Assembly (NCBI GenBank): GCA_003516765.1
Contig: DPCD01000047.1
Coordinates: 3,379 to 10,899, forward strand
Length of the DNA stretch: 7,521 nucleotides
From: Clostridiales bacterium
Lineage (GTDB): Bacteria > Bacillota > Clostridia > Oscillospirales > Oscillospiraceae
Direction: 5' to 3'
In this document: positions 1 through 5,033 of the stretch, in pieces
Layout of the letters: each line of letters starts with the position of its first letter
Position numbering within the stretch: the first letter of the stretch is position 1
Notes under the pieces: generated by a model
Seen by the model: only the letters and a program-made list of their open reading frames with translations
Databases searched by the model: none
Told to the model about the DNA's origin: nothing
Program-made: the position numbers and the translations under genes

Positions 1-901
1 CCGCGATGCCCAGAATTTCGCCCTTGCGTACATCAAAAGACACCTTGTCGAGCACCTTCTTGTGCCACTCGTTGACGTATTCGAGGTCGCGCACGCGAAG
101 CACCGTATCGGTCGGGCGGGCTTCATCCTTCTGCACGTTCAAGATGACATCGCGCCCGACCATCAGGCGGGAAATTTCTTCCTTTGTGACATCGCACGTG
201 TTGTAAACGCCCATGGACCTGCCGCCGCGCATGATCGTCAGCCGGTCGGTGATCTCCATGATTTCGTTGAGCTTGTGGGAGATGAAGACGATGGTGTAGC
301 CCTGATTCTTGAGGTGAATCAGCTCCTTGAACAGTTCGGTCGTCTCCTGCGTGGTCAGAACGGCGGTCGGCTCGTCGAGAATCAGAATCTTCGCGCCGCG
401 CACGAGGGCTTTGAGAATCTCGACCTTCTGCTTCATGCCGACAGGAATGTCGACGACCTTTGCCTCGGGCTCTACATGCAGGTTAAACCGCTCGGCATAC
501 TCCTTCGTGATTTCAACTGCCTTTGCGTGGTCGATGAAAAGCCCCTTCTTCGGCACCATGCCGAGGACCATGTTCTCCGCGACCGTCAGGCTCGGAACCA
601 GCATGAAGTGCTGATGGACCATGCCGATGCCGTGGGAGATAGCGACAGAGGGGGAAGAGAGGTTTAGCTTTTCTCCATTGACCCATATTTCGCCGCTCGT
701 CGGCTGCTCCAGACCGAAGAGCATTTTCATAAGCGTCGATTTACCTGCGCCGTTTTCGCCCATCAGTGCATGAATTTCACCCTTGCGCAGGTTGAAGTCC
801 ACGCCCTGGTTGGCAGCGACGCCGTTGGGATACACCTTGGTAATCCCTTTCATCTGGACGACGAATTCCTCGTCCAAACGACCGGTTTTCTCGTCTGGCA
901 T
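1..901 (-). CDS. Nucleoside/simple-sugar type ABC transporter, tandem ATPase subunit (partial, C-terminal part outside window)
   Basis: ATP-hydrolysing subunit of a BMP-type importer, acting at the inner face of the membrane; the tandem-ATPase family (RbsA/YufO/NupA-like) is usually about 500 residues, and the first 300 codons are visible. The first nucleotide-binding domain is complete: Walker A GENGAGKST at residues 48-56, Q-loop at Q97 (GMVHQHF), signature region PVGMKQ at 153-158 in place of LSGGQ, Walker B ILILDEPTA with D176/E177, and the H-loop at H209. A second domain begins near residue 265 (VLRVRDLEYV) and is cut before its Walker A. The ATG at 899-901 has an AGGAGG at 911-916 nine bases upstream, which fixes the start. 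It follows the binding-protein gene on the same strand with a 175-bp gap lacking a convincing promoter, so co-transcription is likely; permease genes would be expected beyond the left edge. Nucleoside specificity is inferred from the BMP partner and the divergent deaminase. Family confidence is high, substrate moderate. Confidence 0.95.
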   Translation of the reverse strand, partial: MPDEKTGRLDEEFVVQMKGITKVYPNGVAANQGVDFNLRKGEIHALMGENGAGKSTLMKMLFGLEQPTSGEIWVNGEKLNLSSPSVAISHGIGMVHQHFMLVPSLTVAENMVLGMVPKKGLFIDHAKAVEITKEYAERFNLHVEPEAKVVDIPVGMKQKVEILKALVRGAKILILDEPTAVLTTQETTELFKELIHLKNQGYTIVFISHKLNEIMEITDRLTIMRGGRSMGVYNTCDVTKEEISRLMVGRDVILNVQKDEARPTDTVLRVRDLEYVNEWHKKVLDKVSFDVRKGEILGIA

Positions 902-910
902 ACGATGCGT

Positions 911-916
911 TCCTCC
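911..916 (-). promoter_or_regulatory. Ribosome binding site of the ABC ATPase gene
   Basis: AGGAGG on the minus strand, nine bases before the ATG at 899-901. It supports that start and independent translation initiation despite the long gap from the gene upstream. Confidence 0.85.
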
Positions 917-1018
917 TGTTTCTTGTGTACTTGCGCTTTCGCGCGGATCTGCTTTCACTGTGCTTGCGGCGCGCGCAAAGACGCTTCGGGCGTCCCGCGA
1001 GCATAGGGAAAACGGGAA
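917..1018 (-). other. Structured intercistronic leader upstream of the ABC ATPase gene
   Basis: This stretch between the strong hairpin and the ATPase ribosome binding site has no gene and no promoter I can defend. It holds three further short stems: GACGC/GCGTC at 980-984 and 990-994, TTGCG/CGCAA at about 963-977, and GCGC/GCGC at 933-936 and 941-944. The last has a GAAA tetraloop when read on the minus strand. They are short enough that some may be chance in GC-rich DNA. Confidence 0.35.
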
Positions 1019-1042
1019 CAGGGGGCTCTTACGAGCCCCCTG
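1019..1042 (-). terminator. Strong hairpin between binding-protein and ATPase genes (attenuating terminator or mRNA-stabilising stem)
   Basis: A perfect 10-bp inverted repeat, CAGGGGGCTC at 1019-1028 and GAGCCCCCTG at 1033-1042, with a 4-base loop, lies 34 bases after the stop codon of the lipoprotein gene. On the minus strand it is followed by TTCCCGTTTTCCC, which is a poor U-tract, so full termination is unlikely. Such intercistronic stems commonly protect the upstream message or let only part of transcription through, giving more binding protein than ATPase. The structure is seen; the role is inferred. Confidence 0.65.
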
Positions 1043-1076
1043 GACAGCTCAGACTGTTCGCTTGTGCAAAACAGGC

Positions 1077-2279
1077 TTACGGACGGACAGAGTCGCGCAG
1101 CTCGACTGCCAGCTCCTGGTTGGTCAGCGCGGAGTCAACGACGACCTCGCCGTTCAGAATCGCGTTCTGTGCAGCCTCGACAGCAGCCTTCGTCTCGGCG
1201 GAGGCGAGCTTGTCGTAGTTCTTGTCGGTCACGATGCCGACGCCGCCTTCTGCGATGCCGAGCTCAACAACCTGACCCCAGTAGGTGCGGCCTGCATCCC
1301 ACTCGTCGAAGAGCCAGACGAGGGAGTTGCCGATGTTCTTCAGACCCGAGGTCAGCGTGATGGCTGCCAGGTCCGGGGAGAAGGTCAGCTCCTGGTCGGA
1401 GTCGACGCCGATGAACCATGCCTTGCCGGTCTCAAGAGCAGCTTCGGCAGCGCCGTTGCCGGCGTTACCTGCGACGCCCCAGATGATGTCGCACTTGTTG
1501 TCGTTGATCATGGACAGACCGTATTCCTTGGCGATTGCGGTATCAACATAGTCGTTGGTGTAGCGGGTATCAACCTTGATGTCAGGGTTGACGGACTGCG
1601 CGCCCTCGATGAAGCCGATCAGGAAGTCGTTGATGACGGGGGAGTCAACGCCGCCGACGAAGCCGACGACTGCATCCTCATTGATGTTGGCAATGTTGGT
1701 GTCAACGGTCATGCATGCTGCATAGACGCCGACGAGGTAGCCCATGTCGTTCTGACGGTAGGACAGGTTGACAACGTTCTTGTTTTCGCCGACATAGGTG
1801 GTGTCGTCAAAGATGGCGTACAGCTGGTCGGGATACTGCGTGGCAACTTCCTTCAGGTAGTCGGGCATCTGATAGGTGCCGCAGATGATCAGGTCGTAGC
1901 CGCCGTCTTCGGAGACGTCGTACAGCGTGGAGAGCCACGTGGGCTGATCTTCGTCGGTGCCGCCCATTTCGATGATCACATAGTCAATGCGGCCGTCAGC
2001 CTTCAGCTGCGCCAGACCTGCTTCGGCAGAGTCGAAGAAGGACTTGTCACCGAGGTTGCCGTTGACGAGGTAAGCAATATTGTAAACCTTGCCCTCTTCG
2101 GCAGCGGGTTCTTCGGTCTTTTCCTCAGCAGCAGGCTCTTCGGTCTTTTCTTCGGTCGTGGTTTCGGTTGCGGTTTCTTCCGTCTTGGTCTCGGTCGCGG
2201 GGGTCTCGGTCTTGGAAGCGCAGGCTACCAGAGAGAAGACCATGACAAGAGCCAGCAGAAGCGCAAGGATCTTTTTCAT
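1077..2279 (-). CDS. BMP family ABC transporter substrate-binding lipoprotein (probable nucleoside-binding protein)
   Basis: A 400-residue extracytoplasmic lipoprotein that would capture substrate and deliver it to the membrane transporter. The N-terminus is a lipoprotein signal peptide (MKK, hydrophobic stretch, lipobox LVAC with lipidated Cys20). Residues 21-62 are a Thr/Glu/Pro/Ala tether containing a duplicated nine-residue unit. The binding domain from about residue 64 shows BMP/PnrA features: NGNLGDKSFFDSA at 73-85, SYRQNDMGYLVGVYAA at 173-188, VGFVGGVDSPVINDF at 205-219, WGVAGNAGNGAAEAA at 267-281 and GVDSDQ at 291-296. Members such as PnrA of Treponema and BmpA of Lactococcus bind purine or broader nucleosides. 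The ATG at 2277-2279 has GGAGG seven bases upstream (2287-2291). It is the first gene of the operon with the ATPase, and is divergent from an adenosine deaminase homologue, which supports a purine nucleoside substrate. Family is near certain; the exact ligand is inferred. Confidence 0.95.
   Translation of the reverse strand: MKKILALLLALVMVFSLVACASKTETPATETKTEETATETTTEEKTEEPAAEEKTEEPAAEEGKVYNIAYLVNGNLGDKSFFDSAEAGLAQLKADGRIDYVIIEMGGTDEDQPTWLSTLYDVSEDGGYDLIICGTYQMPDYLKEVATQYPDQLYAIFDDTTYVGENKNVVNLSYRQNDMGYLVGVYAACMTVDTNIANINEDAVVGFVGGVDSPVINDFLIGFIEGAQSVNPDIKVDTRYTNDYVDTAIAKEYGLSMINDNKCDIIWGVAGNAGNGAAEAALETGKAWFIGVDSDQELTFSPDLAAITLTSGLKNIGNSLVWLFDEWDAGRTYWGQVVELGIAEGGVGIVTDKNYDKLASAETKAAVEAAQNAILNGEVVVDSALTNQELAVELRDSVRP
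2101..2154 (-). repeat. Two tandem 27-bp units in the lipoprotein tether
   Basis: Copies at 2101-2127 and 2128-2154 match at 23 of 27 bases, and both encode the same nine residues (EEKTEEPAA read in frame). All four differences are silent. The unit lies in the low-complexity linker between the lipid anchor and the binding domain, where length variation is normally tolerated. Confidence 0.85.
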
Positions 2280-2286
2280 TTTGGTT

Positions 2287-2291
2287 CCTCC
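2287..2291 (-). promoter_or_regulatory. Ribosome binding site of the BMP lipoprotein gene
   Basis: GGAGG (in context GGAGGAACC) seven bases upstream of the ATG at 2277-2279 on the minus strand. Confidence 0.85.
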
Positions 2292-2315
2292 ATTTTGTGT
2301 TTTTCGATAAAATCG

Positions 2316-2329
2316 GTATCCGAAGATAC
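2316..2329 (-). promoter_or_regulatory. UUCG-capped hairpin at the 5' end of the lipoprotein mRNA
   Basis: On the minus strand GTATC, TTCG, GATAC forms a 5-bp stem closed by C-G around a UUCG loop, the unusually stable cUUCGg tetraloop. With the promoter at 2336-2364, transcription should start near 2329-2330, so this stem would sit at the extreme 5' end of the transcript. 5'-terminal stems are known to slow RNA decay in Firmicutes. The structure is seen; the role is inferred. Confidence 0.5.
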
Positions 2330-2335
2330 ACGTTT

Positions 2336-2364
2336 ATTGTACATACTTTCTACCCGGCTGTCAA
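2336..2364 (-). promoter_or_regulatory. Sigma-A type promoter of the BMP transporter operon
   Basis: The minus strand reads TTGACA (2359-2364), a 17-bp spacer, then TACAAT (2336-2341). The -35 is a perfect consensus and the -10 differs at one position. A T-rich tract (2377-2383) further upstream could act as an UP element. The leader of about 50 bases is too short for a purine riboswitch. Confidence 0.85.
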
Positions 2365-2383
2365 CACCGCGCAAATAAAAAAA

Positions 2384-2391
2384 GAGCGCTC
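2384..2391. promoter_or_regulatory. Palindrome between the divergent promoters (candidate operator)
   Basis: GAGCGCTC is a perfect 8-bp palindrome flanked on each side by runs of seven A (2377-2383 and 2393-2399). It lies about 20 bp upstream of the transporter -35 and 27 bp upstream of the deaminase -35, placed to serve either. It could bind a regulator of the nucleoside genes, or be chance in a short A-rich spacer. I cannot match it to a known operator. Confidence 0.3.
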
Positions 2392-2417
2392 CAAAAAAAT
2401 TTTCAGGCGAAAACCGC

Positions 2418-2447
2418 TTGACGCGGACGCTTCACCCCCATTACAAT
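2418..2447 (+). promoter_or_regulatory. Probable promoter of the deaminase gene
   Basis: TTGACG (2418-2423), an 18-bp spacer, then TACAAT (2442-2447) on the plus strand. Start of transcription about seven bases later would fall near 2453-2455, right at the ribosome binding site, giving a very short leader. An A-tract at 2393-2399 lies upstream. Confidence 0.6.
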
Positions 2448-2453
2448 GAAAAA

Positions 2454-2459
2454 AAGGAG
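2454..2459 (+). promoter_or_regulatory. Ribosome binding site that decides the deaminase start
   Basis: AAGGAG ends eight bases before the ATG at 2468 and only two before the in-frame ATG at 2462, so it favours 2468. Confidence 0.75.
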
Positions 2460-2467
2460 AGATGGAT

Positions 2468-3487
2468 ATGGAACAATCGAAGCTTCCGATGATCGAACTG
2501 CACCTGCATCTGGACGGCGCGATTCCGCCGAAGACCATGTGGACGCTGGCGCAGGAAAAAAAGATTCCCATGCCCGCGGAAACGCTGGAAGGTTTCCGGC
2601 ACTGGTTGGTGGAAACGAGCGACTGCGCGGATGTCAATACGTATCTGGCGCGCTTTGAGCTGCCCTTGCAGCTCATGCAGGATGCGCCGTCCATTGCCCG
2701 CGTGACGAAGGACCTGATGACGGAGCTTTCCCGGCAGGGGCATATTTACGACGAGATTCGCTTTGCCCCGCAGCTTCACAGACGGGAAGGTCTTACGCAG
2801 CGGCAGGCAATCGAGGCGGTTCTGGAGGGCAGACAGCAGGCGCTGGCGGAGAGTCCGGGCTATGACGCAGGGATTTTGCTCTGCGCGATGTGCATCGGAC
2901 CAGAGACAGTCAATATGACGGAAAATCTGGAGACGGTGCGACTGGCAAAGGAATTTCTGGGGCGCGGCGTCGTGGGTGCGGACCTTGCCGGCGCAGAGGG
3001 CATTGTGCCGCTGCAAAGCTTCCAGCCGGTTTTCGATCTGGCGCGCGAGCTGGGCATTCCGGCGACGTGCCACGCAGGAGACTCGCAGGGACCCGACACC
3101 GTGCGCGACGCGCTCTCGTTCGGCGTGAGGCGCATCGGTCACGGACATCATATTTATGATGATCCTTCTTTGTGGGAACCGGCGATCGCATGCGGCGTGA
3201 CGCTGGAGATCTGCCCGACGAGCAACATCCAGTGCCACACGCAGCCGTCTTACCGGGAGCATCCGGCAAAAAAGCTCCTGGACGCGGGGCTGCGCCTTTG
3301 TATCAGCACGGACAATATGACCCTTGCCGCCGTGAGTCTGGCAGACGAGTATCGCCATTGCGTGCAGGACATGGGCTTTACGCGGGAGGATCTCGGAAAG
3401 ATGCTGGTGTTCGCCGCAGAGGCAGCGTTCCTGCCGGAAGAGAAAAAGCAGAAGCTTGTTGCGCGCGTCAAAGAAGCGCTGTCATAA
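2468..3487 (+). CDS. add: Adenosine deaminase family protein (amidohydrolase fold, variant active site)
   Basis: Predicted zinc enzyme that hydrolytically deaminates adenosine or deoxyadenosine to inosine or deoxyinosine and ammonia in the cytoplasm. Counting from an upstream in-frame ATG at 2462, the family landmarks are HLHLDG with zinc ligands H14 and H16, GADLAGAE at 172-179, HAGD at 204-207, RRIGHG at 223-228 with catalytic H227, CPTSN at 251-255, and STDN at 282-285 with zinc ligand D284. The proton-donating Glu of the usual HAGE motif (Glu217 in mouse enzyme) is Asp here, and the second Asp of the usual TDD is Asn285; a TDN variant occurs in other bacterial members. I place the start at 2468, not 2462, because AAGGAG at 2454-2459 sits eight bases before the former and only two before the latter; the protein is then 339 residues, normal for the family. 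It is divergent from the nucleoside-type transporter, fitting purine salvage. Another aminopurine nucleoside is possible as substrate. Confidence 0.9.
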   Translation: MEQSKLPMIELHLHLDGAIPPKTMWTLAQEKKIPMPAETLEGFRHWLVETSDCADVNTYLARFELPLQLMQDAPSIARVTKDLMTELSRQGHIYDEIRFAPQLHRREGLTQRQAIEAVLEGRQQALAESPGYDAGILLCAMCIGPETVNMTENLETVRLAKEFLGRGVVGADLAGAEGIVPLQSFQPVFDLARELGIPATCHAGDSQGPDTVRDALSFGVRRIGHGHHIYDDPSLWEPAIACGVTLEICPTSNIQCHTQPSYREHPAKKLLDAGLRLCISTDNMTLAAVSLADEYRHCVQDMGFTREDLGKMLVFAAEAAFLPEEKKQKLVARVKEALS

Positions 3488-3492
3488 AAACG

Positions 3493-3520
3493 AAAGCATC
3501 CGGCTTGCGCCGGATGCTTT
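3493..3520. terminator. Bidirectional intrinsic terminator between converging genes
   Basis: A perfect 12-bp stem (3493-3504 with 3509-3520) with loop TTGC. On the plus strand it ends in a T-run reading GCTTTTTGC; on the minus strand the stem is followed by CGTTTTTATG. It begins 6 bases after the deaminase stop and 8 bases from the acetyltransferase-like stop, so it can end transcription of both. Confidence 0.9.
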
Positions 3521-3527
3521 TTGCAGC

Positions 3528-4151
3528 TTACAGATTGTCGATGGTGTTCTGAAGATACTCGTAGAGCCGACCGATGTGCAGCCCGTCGACGGTTTTGTGG
3601 TTGACCTCGAGACAGATTGGGAGTATGAGCCTGCCGTTCTGCATCTGATACTTGCCCCAGCCTACGCGGGGGATGCAGTCATCGGGGTCTACATGCCGCT
3701 CGTTGGTCAAAGACAGCACCGGCAGCCACGGCAGGCACGAAAAATAGATCAGATCGTCGCGCCCCTCGGTTTTTTCGTCATACAGCGCCGTCTGCGTTTG
3801 CGCAAGCGCTCCGGCGCGGCGGCAGAAATCGGCAGGATTCTCGCCCGCCGGAAGCGAGATAATGCGGAACGCCTCTTCGCCGGGGCGCAGCACCGTGCAG
3901 CTGGGCATCAGCTCGTCGAGAACGAACAGCCGCCCTTCGCGGATGCGGATGCAAAACGCCTCCTGCTGCTCCATGCCCTTCGTCAAAAGCCATGAGAGTG
4001 TAAAGTAAAAGGACAGCCCTTCTTTTTTCGTGTACGCGCGCAAGTTCGTCACGTCCAGCGGGAAGGAAACTTGATAAAACGGCCAGTCGCAATCTGAAAA
4101 CAGCCCGTAAACATTGCGTCTTGCCCACGTCTGCAGATCAATTTCGCGCAT
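3528..4151 (-). CDS. Chloramphenicol acetyltransferase-like O-acetyltransferase
   Basis: A 207-residue cytoplasmic acyltransferase of the CAT family (classic members about 215-220). It likely moves acetyl from acetyl-CoA to a hydroxyl group; the natural acceptor is unknown. Family features run in order: YQVSFPLDVTNL at 26-37, FCIRI at 66-70, PSCTVL at 83-88, FSCLPW at 137-142, GWGKY at 164-168, LPICLEVNHKTVDG at 177-190. The catalytic His of the HHxxxDG motif is kept as H185, and the structural Asp as D189, but the first His of the pair is Asn184. The ATG at 4149-4151 lies 2 bp after the stop of the HAD gene, with AGGAGG at 4159-4164 inside the end of that gene, so the two are translationally close and surely co-transcribed. 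Clinically important CATs keep HHAVCDG, so I would not call chloramphenicol resistance. Many clostridial genomes carry such homologues of unknown role. Confidence 0.85.
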   Translation of the reverse strand: MREIDLQTWARRNVYGLFSDCDWPFYQVSFPLDVTNLRAYTKKEGLSFYFTLSWLLTKGMEQQEAFCIRIREGRLFVLDELMPSCTVLRPGEEAFRIISLPAGENPADFCRRAGALAQTQTALYDEKTEGRDDLIYFSCLPWLPVLSLTNERHVDPDDCIPRVGWGKYQMQNGRLILPICLEVNHKTVDGLHIGRLYEYLQNTIDNL

Positions 4152-4153
4152 GC

Positions 4154-4813
4154 TCAGTCCTCCTCCAGAAAGGTTCCGAATTCCTGTACGGTTTTAAAAT
4201 AGAAGTCGCAGTTTTTGCGCATGAACGCCTCGATCTCCGGCACGTCGTATGCCCAGCCCGCCGCTGCGAAATCGACGCCTGCCGCGCGCGCCATATCGTA
4301 GCCCGGCTTGAGATCGTCCACCATCAGAAGCTCCGAGGCGGGCAGGGAAAACTGCGCCATGATCTGCTCAAGCGCCCAGGGCGCGGGCTTGCGCTGCTCG
4401 GGCGGCAGCTCCCAGCCGTAGATCACGTCCGGCTGCGGAAGACCGTTTTCCCGGTAGTCGCGCACAATCGCGTCTTTCATCGAATGGGACACGACGGCAA
4501 GAATGCCGCCCTGCCGCTTGTGCCGCTCCAGAATCTCGCGCATGCTGGAAAATGCCTGCGGGACGCGGGGCTTGACATAGTTCTGCCAGAAGCGGAACTC
4601 ATAGTCCAGCTCCTGCGGCGACAGCCCGACCTCTTCGGTGAAGAACGGGAGAATGCCGGGGTCGAAGTTCTTGCGGAAATAGTCTTCAAGCGTGTATGCC
4701 TTCGCGTTCGGGCGGACTTCCTTCAAAAATTCACAGAAGCAGGGAAAATGAATGGTTGCGGTGCTGTTGACCAGCGTGTCGTCGTGGTCCAGCACCAGAC
4801 ATTTGTAGCGCAT
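4154..4813 (-). CDS. HAD superfamily hydrolase (phosphatase-like)
   Basis: A 219-residue cytoplasmic hydrolase, probably a phosphatase for a small phosphorylated metabolite. From the chosen start the four HAD motifs are: I, DHDDT with nucleophile D9 and acid/base D11; II, VVSHS with S109; III, K142 in RKPAP; IV, VDD with D166/D167. Residues about 16-85 between motifs I and II form a helical C1-type cap, as in phosphoglycolate phosphatase and beta-phosphoglucomutase relatives. The start is the ATG at 4811-4813 with GGAGG at 4819-4823 five bases upstream. A TTG four codons earlier is in frame but overlaps that ribosome binding site, so it is not the start. It is first in a two-gene operon with the CAT-like gene, with a promoter at 4840-4868. 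The substrate cannot be read from sequence. Confidence 0.9.
   Translation of the reverse strand: MRYKCLVLDHDDTLVNSTATIHFPCFCEFLKEVRPNAKAYTLEDYFRKNFDPGILPFFTEEVGLSPQELDYEFRFWQNYVKPRVPQAFSSMREILERHKRQGGILAVVSHSMKDAIVRDYRENGLPQPDVIYGWELPPEQRKPAPWALEQIMAQFSLPASELLMVDDLKPGYDMARAAGVDFAAAGWAYDVPEIEAFMRKNCDFYFKTVQEFGTFLEED
4159..4164 (-). promoter_or_regulatory. Ribosome binding site of the CAT-like gene, inside the HAD gene
   Basis: Tandem GGAGGAGG (4159-4166) encodes the last residues of the HAD protein (EED) and provides a strong ribosome binding site seven bases before the CAT-like ATG. It may couple translation of the two genes. Confidence 0.8.
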
Positions 4814-4839
4814 GACTTCCTCCAAAATTCGTTTCCACC

Positions 4840-4868
4840 ATTATACCGGTTTCGCGCCGGACGCGCAA
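4840..4868 (-). promoter_or_regulatory. Sigma-A type promoter of the HAD/CAT-like operon
   Basis: The minus strand shows TTGCGC (4863-4868), a 17-bp spacer, and a consensus TATAAT (4840-4845). The leader to the ATG at 4813 is only about 20 bases. Confidence 0.75.
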
Positions 4869-4881
4869 GAGACAAAAGCGC

Positions 4882-4900
4882 GTCGAAACGGGTCGAACGG
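4882..4900. repeat. Short tandem direct repeat between divergent promoters (candidate regulator site)
   Basis: GTCGAAACGG at 4882-4891 is followed directly by GTCGAACGG at 4892-4900, differing by a single A. It lies upstream of both the HAD -35 (4863-4868) and the SH3-protein -35 (4937-4942). It could be a pair of binding half-sites, or chance. Confidence 0.3.
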
Positions 4901-4936
4901 TTTTTCTTCGGAATTCTTAATTTTCCGGGAATCAAT

Positions 4937-4965
4937 TTGCCAAGAGAAAAAAAGTGTGCTATACT
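4937..4965 (+). promoter_or_regulatory. Promoter of the SH3-domain protein gene, extended -10
   Basis: TTGCCA (4937-4942), a 17-bp spacer, TATACT (4960-4965), with TGC just before the -10, matching the extended TGn element. Expected transcription start is near 4972, leaving a leader of about 60 bases. Confidence 0.8.
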
Positions 4966-4987
4966 CAGTACATAAAATGCAGGAAGT

Positions 4988-5003
4988 ATATCCGGAAGGA
5001 TAT
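4988..5003 (+). promoter_or_regulatory. Leader hairpin with a GNRA-type loop
   Basis: ATATCC, GGAA, GGATAT forms a 6-bp stem with a GNRA-class tetraloop, inside the predicted leader and 18 bases before the ribosome binding site at 5022-5026. It may stabilise the mRNA; the AU-rich stem is modest. Confidence 0.4.
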
Positions 5004-5033
5004 TTGAAAGCTTGTACGAATGGAGGAATCCCA

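Noticed and set aside
783..2378. Long plus-strand open frame of 531 codons
   Set aside because: It lies antisense to the BMP lipoprotein gene, has no ribosome binding site or recognisable domain, and reads as low-complexity Val/Gly/Asp typical of a shadow frame in GC-rich DNA.
2384..2399. Palindrome GAGCGCTC as an intrinsic terminator
   Set aside because: The 8-bp palindrome leaves no loop, so only about 3 bp could pair in RNA, and it lies between divergent promoters where no transcript ends.
2280..2467. Purine riboswitch in the divergent region
   Set aside because: Predicted leaders are about 50 and 15 bases long, too short for a purine aptamer plus expression platform, and no three-stem junction is visible.
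3528..4151. Mobile chloramphenicol resistance gene
   Set aside because: No transposase, inverted repeats or attachment site nearby, base use like its neighbours, operon structure with a HAD gene, and the changed HHxxxDG motif all argue for a resident metabolic gene.
4823..4825. TTG start for the HAD protein
   Set aside because: The TTG overlaps the GGAGG that serves the ATG at 4811-4813.
4812..5033. Upstream N-terminal extension of the SH3-domain protein (starts at 4812 or 4977)
   Set aside because: The promoter at 4937-4965 lies inside the longest version. The 4977 ATG has no ribosome binding site, whereas 5034 has GGAGG at ideal spacing and begins directly with the anchor segment.
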